DNA from: Smittium mucronatum
Taxonomy: Eukaryota > Kickxellomycota > Harpellomycetes > Harpellales > Legeriomycetaceae
Assembly (NCBI GenBank): GCA_001953115.1
Contig: LSSL01000230.1
Coordinates: 9,784-73,783 of the forward strand
DNA: 64,000 nt
Direction: 5' to 3'
Shown here: piece by piece, positions 1 to 15,000 of the stretch
Numbering within the stretch: the stretch's first letter is position 1
Layout of the letters: every line of letters starts with the position of its first letter
The notes under the pieces: generated by a model
The model's input: the letters and a program-made list of their open reading frames with translations, nothing else
Databases searched by the model: none
What the model was told of the DNA's origin: nothing
Made by a program: the position numbers and the translations under genes

Positions 1-410
1 GTCAAGAATTAAGCTCTGTCAATGAATAATAGTTCATTGAATCTACTGAGCTCCTAGTCAGAGCCTACTTCTAACAGGATTGATAAAATTAGGCTCCTAC
101 CCAAACGTGGGATTGATCGACATGGCTTTCCTACAAATAGCTGTTAGACGCTGAGATCCGTCTGACTGTCGAACGCTGGACTTTTGCACTAGAGTATGTC
201 TCAGCTGTGCTAAACGATAGTTTAATCCTAATTCACGATGGTCCTCCTCCGGAATCACTGTCCTCCGAATTGCTGTGCACTGCCTTCACTACTCCCAACC
301 AAGAATAGTGCAACGCTGTGTGAAATTTTAGTTTAATTTACTTCGAAAAGTACACCATTAAGCCCCTAAACTACATCAAGGCATTTCACTACTTGGGGGC
401 GAACTTCGAC
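1..410 (+). repeat. Dispersed repeat, copy 1 (mobile-element relic, truncated by window edge)
   Basis: This segment is much richer in G+C (about 43%) than the desert to its right. Its reverse complement recurs at 44031-44415. Over the first 190 bases the two copies align nearly without gaps at about 87% identity by eye, and most differences are transitions. The remaining part is more diverged and has indels. The similarity continues to base 1, so the element extends beyond the window. All six frames contain stops, although short stretches of both copies share a reading frame, as in a decayed transposon. A hairpin (TACTT/AAGTA, 339-352) is kept in both copies. The element class is unknown. An LTR or an internal part of a retroelement are both possible. 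Confidence 0.7.
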
Positions 411-3400
411 GAATGATTAAATATAATTCGAATTTCGTGATTTTCTGATTTCAACCCGTTTGGTTTCATCCCCTTTATATTCATATTTATTGATTTCAGT
501 ATAGGTCCTCGCATTAATTTTGACCTCTACCTCACCCAGGGCTAGTGGTACGAAAATTATGCTCCATTTTTGGACAATAAAAAAAATTAATTCAGAACTT
601 CTGCTAATAATTGGTTTAGTTAATTATACGATAAAATAGAAGTGATAGATTTTTTGGATAGCTGCTTGGCCTAATTTTGGACCTCAAAAGAGTTAAAGAT
701 TTAAAAAAAAAATCATAAGATCAATAATAACTTGGGGCAGAGATCAAATATTAATATCTATTAAAAAAAACCTGAAACAGCATCTCTATCATAAACCAGC
801 CTATCTAAATTTCAAAAAATTTATTAATGGGATAAAAGAGCCGATCATTTTGGGGTATATCTACGCTTTTCATTAATCTCGTGGTGTTAAATTAGATATA
901 TTTCCGAGAAACAGAAACATTGAGTTATTAATGACTACCCATTTCTTGATATAAAAAAAGCGGCACTTAAATTCAAATATTCCTTTTTTAGACATCATTG
1001 TCATATTTGTGTATTCTGATGAACTAAAAATCACATTGACTAGAACAATTTAACGAAATGATAGTTTTTTATGGGCTAATGAGATTTTTACTTGGCTTAT
1101 GTTAACATAAAATTAACTATATTGATATATTTTTCAATTTTAACTGTTAAAACTCCAGAAAATTGGTGCATCTAGAAAAAAATATTTATAAAGCAGGTAA
1201 CCATGAGTGAAATAACAATTATAAATAGATAAGTTTTTGAATTGATTAGTCCGCGAAATATAGATTTTCGGAAACATAATTTGATAAAATTACTACATTT
1301 TTTAAAGCAAAATAAAAAATAATTATAAAAAACCACAATGGTTTTAAAATTTGTGCAATCTATTATCTAATACACCCTAAATATGATTTTATTTTACTAT
1401 TGAATATCTCTTGCTTTAATCATAATATAAGAAAGATTTCCCTTATAGCTAAAAATTTTTATTTTATAATTCGAAAAAGTTATTACAGTTCTAAGTTCTC
1501 ACATTTTATTATAGATTTTTACTTTTTCAAATATGAAGTTCATGAATTTTCATTCGAATTAATCCAAACTTTTTTTAAAAAAACTGTCAATTATAAATGA
1601 AAATACATCAAATATTTAGCCGCGATTTGATAATATAATTTTTTTTTCCCGCTATGTTTATTCCAAACTTTTCGGTTAGCTTTTTTCATTTGTTAATATC
1701 AATTGAAATTTTATTGAGCTGTTTCTGAATGTTTGGGATTATCAAAATACGATTAACATAATTTTTTTATTCACCAAAATATTTTTTTGAATTATTTTTT
1801 TAAAATGATAACTTCATATGATTTTATTATATGTTACCACCACTGAAAAATAATCAATAAAATCTATACTTTAGTAATCTAAATTTTTTTATCACATCAT
1901 AATTTTTAAATAAGAGCATTTTTATACTTGTTATATACAAAATTTTTCAAACCAAAGAAAAATATACTCGACAAAGAAGGAGAATATATCTGTAATAGCT
2001 TTTGAAATTTTGTGTAAATTGATGATCTTTCAATTTAACAGACTTTAAATGTTAATCATTAAAAAATCTCTAGTTATTAATCTGGTATAATGAAAAAATG
2101 ATAATTAATTTATGTATAATTTCATTATTTTTATAATTTTTATGATCAAAATCATTAAAGTGTGAGTAATTTTCTGGTCATTTTTTTATAGTTAGAACCT
2201 TATCTCACTAATTTTCAGTTCTATTAGACTTTTTTACAATGAATTTTTAGAGCTAGTATAATATTGTTATTACCTGAAGTTTGCTAAATTTGGAATGCCC
2301 GTTAAATGAGACTAAAATATCTGATAAAATAAAACCCATTTTCGTATGTTTTAGCTGGTTTAATAAAAAAAATTGTTAAATTTTGTTATTTTTAGTCATG
2401 CAAAAGAAATTAAAGCGCGTAATTTATCATGTACTAATTTCTAAAAAATTCAATTGTTTTAGGGACTAAATTTTTTTAATTTCTGCATCATAAAATACCA
2501 AAAAAATTAAGAAATTTATAGCTCCTTGATTGAAACTATGAATGAAATATATGGAGTTCTGATTAAATATTTTTTAAAAGGGTGGAGGGTATTTATAAGA
2601 AAGGCGAGCCAAAAAACTAGATAAAAGTTATATTTTATTGTAAAAATCTCATATTTATAAATACCGGTGTATTTCAGCTTCCGGAATTTTTTTGGATAAA
2701 GCAACTCAAAAATTTTTTGTGAATATTAAATAAAAATCAAGGTAAAACCATAAAATAGGAAACTTAAACAAATACCCAGTGTTTATGAAGCTGCTAGAGT
2801 GCAGATAGTAGTGAGATAAAGTTTATTTCTTATATTTTTCTTCTTTTATATTTCCTATAAAAAATAAAGCATAAAATCAAAGTGATTTTAGATTTTACGG
2901 ATCAATATTTGTTAAATTTTTTCATATTATATTTTTAAAAACTAAATATTAATTATATGTTAAAATTGATTGAAAATAAATAATATTTGTGTTTTAAGAA
3001 ATTTTTTGCTTGAATTAATCAAAATAATCCAAATATATTTTCTTTTAAAAAAATAACTAAACTCAAATTGAAAGTTATAAGAGATTTAATAAATATTATA
3101 GTAATAGATTAAAATATTTTCTTTTTCTTTAAACTCTTAATCTGAGTCTGTTTAAAGGTTTTTAAAGGTAGATTATTTTGATAAATCATTATTTTAGCTG
3201 TTTTTTTATAATTTAACCAATTTAACTATTTTTAAATTAAAATATTCTATGTATTTTGGGTAATAATAATGAAGAATTAATTCCATAGTATACCATGTTT
3301 CAAAAAAAAATTCTAAAAAATATTTTTGTCCAACAAAAATCAAAAATTATGATAAAAAAATTGATTTTCACTAAAAAAAATTCAAATTCCTAATTAGGAT

Positions 3401-6400
3401 ATTTAAAAAATGAAAAAACCTATTTAATTTTCAATAGAAATGACAAATTTTAATTTTAAAAAATAAGTGGATAACTTTGATAAATTAATTAGCCATTAAA
3501 TGTGATATAAAAAAAAATACCCTCTTCATTAAGAATCCCCAATTTTTACAGTGAATTTTTGGAATTTTACGTTTATTTGGCGTAAATCGTCAAAAAAAAT
3601 CCGGAAAAAATATACTTAACTTGGAAAATCCCTCAAATTTTGGGAAATGTGTATAAAAGCCTTTTTTACCAGTGAATTTTGTCCGTGAATTTTGGAAAAA
3701 TTCATCAATTTTTTTTAAATAATAAAATTGGCTATTATTTATTATTTTCTCTAAAAATTTACTATTATATAATAAATTTACAAAAATGTTTAATATAAGT
3801 GATTATTTCGTCGTTTCACAAAGATTTTATCAAATAAAAATTTCTAATTATTAACCTTTCAGTACAAGTGTTAAATTATACATTACACTATTCTAAAATT
3901 TAAATATTCAATTTATTGTAATTATTAATAATTTTATAAGCCAAATTAACCATAAAATAGAAAATTATAACTATAATAAAAGGGTTTCATACTACTCCTA
4001 GGTCCCAAAATAGAATATAAAATATAAGTTCGTTTTTTGGAACGGTGAATGAATGAATGAAATCAAAAAATCTGTATAATAAATCCTTTAAATATTTTTT
4101 TGCGGATTTTCTCGAATTTTTATGCAGGAATGACTGGTAAAAAAATATATTATGTAGATATTTTTCAGGATTCATCCATTTTTTTCAGCTTTTGAGGAAA
4201 AACCCCCATTTAAATTTTTATGTTTAATCATTATAAAAAATCAAAATCAGCACTCTTATTTTTTTTTGTAACAAAATAAAGTGAATTTTTTTAATCAGTT
4301 TGAAGCTTTACATGATATTCGAATTTTTATTTTATTTTTCAATAATAATTATGAATCTCAATTTCAACCATTGTTTTTAAGGTATAATTGTGTATTTTTC
4401 TATAGCAATAAAAATTAAAAAATCTAAATTTTTTTTTTAGCTTTTATCCAAAATAGAAAATCGGTTTCATATATTTATTCACTCATAAAAATAATTTTTT
4501 TTAATAATTAAAAAAAATTATCGAAATTATATATTGTTAACACTTATTTTTATATATTATATCTTGAATGATAATTATAAAAAAAAATTAATATGAACTT
4601 TTGTACCACTTTAGGACCATAACCTATTTAATCAATTATTTAAAACAAATGGGTTTTTGGGGTGGAGGATAAATTTTAAAAAAGATAAAGAGTAATAAAT
4701 ATAAGGGATTTTTTTTTCTAAAATAAAATGGCGTAAAATAATTATGTATTTTAAAATCAGGGAATCCAAGATAACAAAAGATAAAATAATAGTATGTTTT
4801 TAAAATATTCGACATAGCAAAAATATTGTGTGGCTTAGTTAAATTCTTTGAAAAAAATAAAAAATTTAAATTTATGTCTGTATAAACCCGTAAATAAATA
4901 TGAAATTATAAAATTTATTATAGAAAATTATGAAGTTCCATGAAAATTTACAAAAATTATCTGACATTTAAAAAAGAAAAATCAATTAGAGTCCCAGATA
5001 GATACGTTAAATTTGAAAAAAAAAAAACCTGGAATTTCAAAAAATTAAAAATAATCGGACTCAGGATTTCCATATTTAACATCATATGATAATTTAATTC
5101 TTTTAAGGGATTTAATAAAACCTAAAAAAATCTGATTTTATTTTGAATATGAGTAAATACAAATGTGGACTATAGCCATGAAAAAGTCAACATAAATAAA
5201 AATTAATGTTTTCTGTAATTTATGATGATAACACTGCTATTTATCACTAATAAGTATGGATTATTAGTAAGATAATTTGGTTTAAATATTCTTGATTTTT
5301 AATATTTTACATGATTGATAAAAAAACTTGAATTTTTTTATGGAGCTCATTGTGCCAGATTTTTTAATACGAATATACAACTTAAGACAAATTTTCTATA
5401 CGAAATTATAAAGAAAACGAAATTAGTTCCATTATATTTAAAGAAATCTTAAAATGGAGAAATTATTTAAAATTAGGGGTATATGTATAGAAATATATTT
5501 AAAATATTATTTATTGAGAAGTAGAATTTTTCTTAAAATTTTAAATAATGATAATAAATATAAAATTAAGCGATTAAAATAAAAATTACGTAAACTAAGG
5601 GACTTATAAATCGTTCTAAACTTCAACTATTTGTTTTATTCAGACATCTAATAAAAATATTAAAAAAAGATAAAATTTGTTAGAATTTTAGAATTTTAAA
5701 TATTATTGATATTTTAATAAAAAATACAGTTTTTTTGGAAAAAAATTTACATAAATTAATCTGTAAGGATAAAATATTTAAAATATGCTAATCAAAATTT
5801 AAACCTAATTTGATTTAAAGAATATTAGAAAATAGTAGTTGCTATAATATCGTTAAAAAAATGCAGTTATAATCAAGAATTTTTTATTATTAATGTTGAT
5901 TAATATTATTCTTGAGAGAAGATAATAAAAAATGGTCGGATAATTTGCTGGAAGTTTCTTTAATTTTTTAATAATTGAAAAAGTGGGATTAAATTTTTAG
6001 TTCTCAAATATAGCTCTAAAGGAAATCAAAAATATAATGCATTTATTTATTTAAAATATGGTAATTTTTGGATCTAATAGATTAAATATTAAAAATTTAT
6101 CAGAAAATTTAATATAAAAAAACTATTTTTTTTTAGCTCTTTTTAATATAAACTTTGGGTATGGGGGTGGCGTGATATTATAATTCTAAATTCCAATTTT
6201 TTATTTTTGAAATAAGTAAAATTATCGTTATTTTTTATATGATTTTCAGGTTTAACTAAATTGAAATATTTAATTTAGTTTTTATAAAAACAGCTTTTAG
6301 TTACACTAGTTTTTTTAATTTTAATTTTTTTATCTTAAATTTATGAAATATCACAGAAATAGATAATTAGATTGAAAATAAATATAATTTTTATTATTTC

Positions 6401-7445
6401 TGGTATTTATATATAGGAATTTTTCAAGTTTTGATTTATTAAAAAAATTAGTAATATTTGTAATTTTTATCCAATAAAAATCAATATTTTTGGTATTTGA
6501 TCAAAATTTGACCCTTTGTGAGTAATGTAGAAAAATTTATGTCAAAACATGTGAATATGAATATATTTAGTAAATTATGTAAAAAAAAGCTAATTATTTA
6601 TTTTTTGAATAATAAATTATGATACTTAATATTAATTTTCATTTTTCTAAAATTTGGATTTAAAATTTGAATAAAAATAGTTGATTATTTTGAAAATATA
6701 ATTTAATAATACTGATTTTCATCTAATTTGAACAAAAAAATCAAGGTATTTTTCTAAAAGAACAGATATTTCGCTGAAAGTTAGAACTTATAAACCTTCT
6801 AATTTAATTTGACGTTTATAATTCAACTTAAAATATAAGAAAAAATTAAAATTTATTTTATATTATTTAGTATTAATGATTTTTTAATTAATATAAGCAA
6901 GAAATAGGGCAATAATAAATAAAAACATGCAAATATATTTACGAGTGAAAGAATTAAAGGTGAGATATTTAATAATATATTTATATTTTGGGATTTGATG
7001 ATAGAAAATTTTTATACTAATCAGTCATATTTTTTTATCTTATAAAAATTAGAAATTTCAGGAAGATAATATTTTTCTGTTAATCAAATTTAATATATTA
7101 TAAAAATATTTAAACGGTAAAAAATAAATTATTGCAAAGTAAATATTTATATCTAAGAGGTTTAAGAGAATAGATTTGCATAAATATTATTTTAGGATTT
7201 GGTAGTTTTATTGATACCGAATAATAGCAATATTTTTAATTTTCACTAAAAATTATTTTTTAAAATAAAATCTAAATTTTATTTAAATGATATACATACA
7301 ATTTTTTTCGATATTTTTCCTGTAAATAAAAGTTAACTTTAATATTCAAAATTAAAATTTATATTTGTTTCAAAATAAAAAATAAAAATTCTATTTCTTC
7401 CCTAATTTATACCTAAATTCATATTTAAAATTAATCGAGCTATAA

Positions 7446-7516
7446 GAAAAGATTAATTAATATTATTCGATGGAAGTTGAAAAGATTAATTAATATTATT
7501 CGATGGAAGTTGAAAA
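7446..7516. repeat. 33-bp tandem duplication (2 copies)
   Basis: Two identical 33-bp units lie head to tail (7446-7478 and 7479-7511), followed by the first five bases of a third. Perfect identity implies a recent duplication, probably replication slippage. No function is evident. Confidence 0.9.
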
Positions 7517-8990
7517 ATTATACTTTATCATCTTTTTCGGCAATACTAAGAAAAGATCCATAAAATTTTTACTAGAAAATTTTTTTCACTAGATTTTATT
7601 GGCTTAATATTTTCTTTTGGTATTACAAGATAAGATGATAACACCTAATATGTCTCTTTTCTGAACAACGATTGAATATTTTTGCGGAAAACCTGTATTT
7701 TTCTGGAAATAATATAAAATTTTAATAGAAAATTTTAAAATAAATGTATTTTTATATAATACGTGTATATTTTCTGGATTTCTAAAGGTAGTTTTATTTG
7801 GTATTAATTAAGCCATCATTAAAATTAAAGTCAATTTTCGCCATAAATATAATACTACCATAAAATTATCTATATAAAATTGCAAAAATTATATTCATAT
7901 AATTCGAATTTAATGAAATATATAACTATATTTTACTTCTTTGAAACCACAAAACTTTAATTTTTAATTCATATTTACATTAAATCTTATATTTCACCTT
8001 TCCTTTATGTGTTTTTTGTATAATATCTGTTTGATTGAATTTGATTTTAGTGGAAAAGTAAGGGGTTTTAATTCTTTAGAAATTTTAAAAATTATTATGA
8101 TTTTACTAATTTTAATATGAAATATTTATTAAGGGTTTATATGCTTTTCAAAATTTTACAAATATAATTCTAAATATTTGGTTTAAAAAAATTAACACTA
8201 TTTGGATTTTAAAAAAAAAAATAATGTTAATAGTGCTATATTTCTGGTTTCAATAAAATTAACCATATATAGTGTGTCTTTCATATTATTTCGGCAGCCA
8301 AAAATTAAAAAAATTAGTTATTTTTTTCGACAATGGTACTTGTATTATTGAATAAAATCGGTCATTTTTTTTTTCAAAAAAGGTATTCCACTATATAAAT
8401 AGCTGATATAACAGTATCTTCATCACGAAAAAATGAATTTATTTATTTTACTGGATCAATATAATTTTAATTTTCTTAATGAAGGGCGTTTAATTTCAAA
8501 TTTAACACTTTAATATTAAAATAGAAAAAAAAATCCTACAAAAAAAATAAAAGTAAAAATATTTTACGAAAAAAAATATTTATATTATGAATAAATTACT
8601 TTATTATAGCCCATTAAATTATTATTAGAAAATATAATTACAATATTTTTTCACAGTATCGAAATAAATATTAGATAATTTCAAAATTGCTCTCGTATTG
8701 AAATTAATAATTAAAAGACTATTATTTTTTCAGTAGATATATTAAAAAAAATGAATTTAAACCTTGCATTACCAATTTTCAAATCGCAAAAAAATAAAAT
8801 CTAACGGAATATTTCAGAATAGTTTCTCAAACTCTGAATACCTATTCTTTTAATTAAATCTTCTAATCAATAACATAATTAATTTAAACTGGGTTGACTT
8901 TTTGATAATGAAATAAGAAAATTTAGTTCACTAAAGACAAATTAAATTTTATTTCAAATTCTAGAAAACGTGAGTTTTCTTTTAAATAAT

Positions 8991-9010
8991 GTTATTTGAA
9001 GTTATTTGAA
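8991..9010. repeat. 10-bp direct repeat (2 copies)
   Basis: The decamer GTTATTTGAA occurs twice in direct succession. This is a minor slippage product within the desert. Confidence 0.7.
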
Positions 9011-12000
9011 AAATTATGTTTCACCGTCGAACTGATAAAAAAATGATATGATTTTAACTAAAAATAAGAGATGAAAATTTTCAATTTAAATATGGATAAT
9101 CCCAGAGAATAAATATTTTAATAATCTATATAAAACTGTACATGAAGTTTTTTTTGGCAATTATAATAGGAAACTTATGCTGTTTAAATATTATTGAAGC
9201 TGATTTTTTCAACTATGATTAAATTTCCGACCTCTATTATTAATAAAAGAGTATTAATTTATAATTAGATTTCCCAAAAACTCTCATAGTGTCTATTTTT
9301 AACTCTAGTTAGTATTATATAGCACACCAAACTTCTTTTATTATATATACAATGAGTTTACATAAAACATCTAACACCAGAAGAATAAAATAAAAGGAAA
9401 TAAAGGGAAATAGTGGCTTGATAAATATATATTTTTATCCCACTCAAACCAGTAGCAGTAATGGCTTCTTGCAAACTGGGTATTATTTTAAGGAATATTC
9501 ATTATAAAATTTATTGAATTTTATATTCATTAACTAGTGGTTTCTGTTAAAGTAATTTTGTTTTAGAATGTAAAAAACTGCCATAAGCTTAATTTATACG
9601 GCATAGGTTTTTATGGGACAAATAGAAGAGGGTAGAAGGGAAAAATATGAATTAATTTAAAATGATTTATTATAATTCAAAAAAAAAATCAATTGTTTCT
9701 TTTTTGAAATTATATATATCTAATTATTATATGCATTTCAGTAAAAAATTTGCCTAGCCAAATCGGAAACATATGTATAAGATTAGAGAAATAAGATATA
9801 TAGTGATAATATTAATATTTTTTGAAGTAATCTGAAAAAAATGGGCTGTTTTATTAATGTATTAATCATATAATAGCATAAAAAAACAATTATATATTTT
9901 TTATTGAAAATTTTATATCGTAAATGTAAAATCCTTTTTTTTTTAAAAAAAAAACAAACTTTTATTACTATTTTTCCAAGTATATGACTTCTAAATATAT
10001 TAGTAACATAGTTAAGGGGTTTTATAGCCTGTATTTGAGGCATATCTATATAAAAAGGCTCGATTTTTTAGGTTTTATACATTTTTAATTTTAATATTTA
10101 TATTTTATTTTTATAAGGCTTGTATAGTGGGGGGTTTTTTTTTGGAACCATATCTGGGATTTTTTGGTTTTAAAAAACCCAAAAAAATTGAGCTATTTGG
10201 AATCCCTCTAATAATTTTTAAACATAAATTTTTGGTTTTTATCAGGTAGTATGACAAAAAAAAAATCTAATGAAATTTCAAAAGCTTTAATTAAAATTTA
10301 AAAAAAGTAATGTGATTAAATTAATTGCGATTTATTAATATTCAAGTAATAAATAATACATATATGGATATAAAATTTAACTATACTGGACTCAAAGATA
10401 TATGTATATTTGAAAAATATTTCTTTACATATTTAATTCAGAAAAACAAATAATCGATGAAAAATTTGAGTTTAAAACTGTATTTCGCATTTAAATTAAT
10501 AACTTGAAGAAATTTTTTTCCAGAAAATTTATAAAAAATGAGAGGTTTAAATAAATCTAATCCAATTTATATTTTTAAAAAACATAATAGAATCGCTAAA
10601 GTATTTTTGAAAATTTTATTAGCTTTTTAAATATAAATATTTTGGTTTCAGCTCAATTGACTTATATTTATATGCTTCATTTTTTAGCTCTACTATTTGC
10701 TTGAGCTATTTTTGACAGATTTCTAAATTTCAGTGTTAGTTAGGCTTTTATCAAAGCTTTCTATTTTTATATTTTTATTGAATGGAAAGATTGCTAAAAC
10801 TTCATTATTTTCTTATAAAACGCCCTTATTTTTCTTTACCTATTCCGAGACCTAAATATATATTTTCTAATGTTTTAGGATAGCTCGATTTAATTAAATA
10901 GCCTTTCATTATAATGAAAAAATTAACATAAAAGCTCCAATATAATCCATTTTTTTATTAAATTTCGATAATATTTGTTTTTAGTGACTTTAAGCAAAAT
11001 TTTCAATTTTCCTAAAAAAAACTGGTTATTTTTTTAAATTTTTTATTTAGTTTTAACCGTTTAATTTCAGAAAAAAGCTATTTTCATACTTAGTTAAACA
11101 CGTTTATTATAAGATTCATGGGTTTTAAAAATTATATAAATAATTTTTTGGTTCCTTTTCGTATTTAGTATAACAGTTATTGCTATCAAATTTCAAATAA
11201 ACATTATTAAATATTATGGTGGAAAATATTTTGTTGAAATATTTTGTTTTTTTAATAATGAACTTTCTTGAAATATTATCTGAATAGTTTTACTATAAAA
11301 AAAAGTGGGGTTGATTTAGTATACCTTTTCATCTATTTCTGTAATATTAAGGCACATATCTCATATGGAGTTAAAGAAAATTTAAATATTTTTAATCACT
11401 GATTATGATTTATAAACCGAGAGAAATACACTTCTTAAAATTATCCATATATTATATTTATAAAAAGCTATGAGAATGAATCATTGAATATAAATACCAT
11501 AAACCTATCTAATAAAAAAAATTACAGAGACACCATTGATAATTTTTAACTCGGATTAAATATATTTTTAAATACCTATATTTAATCATTTTTGCCGAAA
11601 TCTTACTAGTTGTAGATTAATGAATATAAATCACCCCCCTAACCTCCCCTCCCCCCTCATTCTCAAAATTTTCAAACTTACATTGATTAAAATAATTAAA
11701 AGGAAAATAAATGTATAAAAAAATTGAATTTGAATTTGAATACCAACCCACTCAATTCTGTAATTTTAAGCAGATTTTACTAATAAAAAATTATTTTTAT
11801 TGATTTAAAGCGATTATAGCTATATAAATACATTTCACGAGCTTAAAGGCATTTTTTTTTTAATAAACGGATTTTATAAATCATTTCTTGTGTTATTTTT
11901 TCATTAAGTTGTTTATATTTATGTATTTAGAGTATCGTAACAATTTTTTTGACACCAAAATTTTTTTTAGTTAAAAAATAAATACTTTATGAAATTACAT

Positions 12001-15000
12001 TTTTAGAAATTATAACTAATAATTTCATGAAAAGGGGTTTTTGAATTTTTTTTTTTTGAAATTTTTTGTTTACTTAAATATAATCTGATAATAATAACAA
12101 TTTTTTTTGAATTAATTGGGACCTAAATCATATATAAATGCAAAAATAAAGATAAAAATCTTTTTTTTTGATACGGGATTATTTTTCTCAAATAGTATTT
12201 ATGAAAAATTTTATAATAAAACTTTTAATATCTTTCCGTATAGTATTTAAATAGGATGGATATTTTTTTAGCCTCGTTTTCCAAGAGAATTTTTAAAACA
12301 TTCAATAATGTGATCAACACGTTGTAATTATTTCCAAACATCTTTTATTTTAGGACATTTCCAACGGGGGGTTTTTTCAAGAATTTCACAATTTTTTTAG
12401 GCTGAATTGAAAAAAACTGGGTCTATTTAAATGGGTTAAAAATTGAAAAGTCTTTTTATTTGATCAAAATATGATATTATTTACACCCTAATAATTTTTT
12501 ATTAATTCAAATCTGCTACTTTTAAATCAAATTATTCATTAAAAAGTGATAAAATATTTTAATATTATCAAATTTAATTTCCTGATAGCTTTTTTAAAGA
12601 TTTGAAAAAAACACTAAATATAATATTTATTTGTTTTTAAGAAATTTAGTCCCTTAAAAAATGCTAATAATTATATTATTTGATATAAATTATATTTTAT
12701 CTCTTTGAAATATTCGTATAGGTGTAAATTTTTGAGCGAAAAATCAATCTAATATTTAAGTGTTACAACAATTAAAATTGATAAAGATATAAATAGGTAT
12801 ATGAATAATGGAATTATTTTCTGTTTTTTTTTAAAAAACATCTATTTATTAAATTATATTTGTATAATCTTCTAGAAAATTTTTTGCATTCTGGAGCTGA
12901 TCAATGTTAAACAAACAACAACTTTCAAAAAAATATGAATTATTATTTTTTTATTTTTAATTTTTAAATAGAATTAAACTTAAATCACAAATGAAATTCG
13001 GATTTGACACTTTGATAATTATTTTAAACTAAAAAATAAAATTTTCTAAAATAATAATTTTTTATTTGTTTTTTGGCACAGAAATTTTCAGAAGGGTTAT
13101 TACACTAAATAAATTGATACATTTTGTATATCACAGATAATAATAACATCAGTATAAAAATAATATAATATTTTTTCAATAAAAAAAAATAAAGAAAATT
13201 TTCTAAACGTGAGATGAAAATCTTACACATCTAATTTCTAAAAATAATCACTCTTTTTTAAGAAAAAATTTATACTGAATTATATTAATATTTGAGTTGA
13301 ATAATAATGGAATACATTTTTTCAATATAAATTTTTTTTTAAAAAAAATACTATATATAATTTAATAACGCCATTAAAATTCAATTTTAGAAATTAATTG
13401 ATGAAAAAATCCTTAATTGATAATTCAAAATCAGTATTGAAATATTAAACCTATAAATCTATGAAAATATATACAGAATAGAAGGAAAATTTTATCATAT
13501 AAAGGAGGGGGGGGGGGTTCACAAGAAGGGTTTATATAACGTAAATATATAATAATAAATAAGAATAGTGTTATAAATATTAAAAAACATATAAAATACC
13601 TTTTTTTCTAAAATTAAATGTCAAAATACGTGCAAATATTAATTTAAAATAGGTTAAGGAAAAAATAATTATTAAGAACTAAAAAGCCTTAATGATATCA
13701 TTAATTTATAAATTGGGCCAATTTAAAGAGGTGAATATCGGCATAAATATAAATTAAATGGTAAAAAGTACATATAAAATTTCATCTATCATCTATCAGT
13801 TATTTATTTATTTTTTCAATTTTACAAATTTTCTCTGATTTATTTTAATTTCTACTTCACTTAATAACAGAATATTTTATTGGTGGTTCCAATTATTAAA
13901 ACATCTGCACAGTTATTATTTAAATCTCTAATCAATAAATTTTTTTTATGAATTTAAAATAATATTTTTTCCTTAGATAACAGATTTTTTTCTCAAAAAT
14001 TACTAATTATTTTCTAAAGGGTTTGTTTATTTTTAGAAATAAAATCTTGACGGATATATGAATTTTTTTAAAAATATTGAGATTTAAGAAGTAGGATATT
14101 TTTGAAAACTGGTTCAGTAAGATATTTTCAATCAAAAATTATTATTTTTTTTAGACACGCATCTAATTTCTTTCACAGATGAAATAATATTATTTATTGA
14201 ATTACATAAAAAAACTCAGTCAATTTTTTTTCTTTAAACTTTACACCAAATTTTAATGCACTGATTTTTTAATAAAACATAACCAGGAAAAAAAAGATAT
14301 TAGTTATAATAAAAAACAATCAATTTTTAATTAGAAATGGTGACCTTAATTTTTATAGGATGATTAGAAAACAATGTCAATTAAAAATAACATAATAAAA
14401 ACAATAGATTTGTTATTATTCATTTTATATATCACAAAAAAAATAAATATAGAAAAAACCTTTTTGGATTTTGAGAATAAAGCTGGGAATTTTTTTTACA
14501 ACATAAAATTGATTCTTTTTTAAATAAAACTAGTATAAGATATTGAGTTATTCCATTAAATTTTTATGCTTAAAAATGAGATATGAAACCGGAGTTTTTT
14601 ATTTTTTATTAATTTGGTACTATTTTAATATTCATAAATGTTATATTTTATATGCATTTTTTTATTCGTATATATGCGGAGAGATTTTATTTTCGATGTG
14701 GTATTTATTCCCTAGAACTATATCCCAAATATATTTTTTTTGTCCTGATAGGAAGTTTAATATTAAGAATAAAAACACATCTTCAGCTTCTATTATTAAA
14801 ATATATTGTTTTTTTAATCGATATAAGAATTTCATAATAAAAAATTGAAATAATAAGTAAAAATTTTATTATTATTAGAGAAATTATTTGATTTTGCTTT
14901 ATTAAAGCGTTTTCAAGAGAATTAATAATTATGTAACGGAAAAAATCACTAATTAACTGTCGTTTTTTATACACTCTTATTGTCATTTTTAAAAAAAAAA

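Noticed and set aside
14543..14986. Three overlapping open frames of 61-101 codons in the left desert
   Set aside because: Composition is Phe, Ile, Tyr, Lys and Asn only, overlapping on both strands, as random AT-rich DNA produces.
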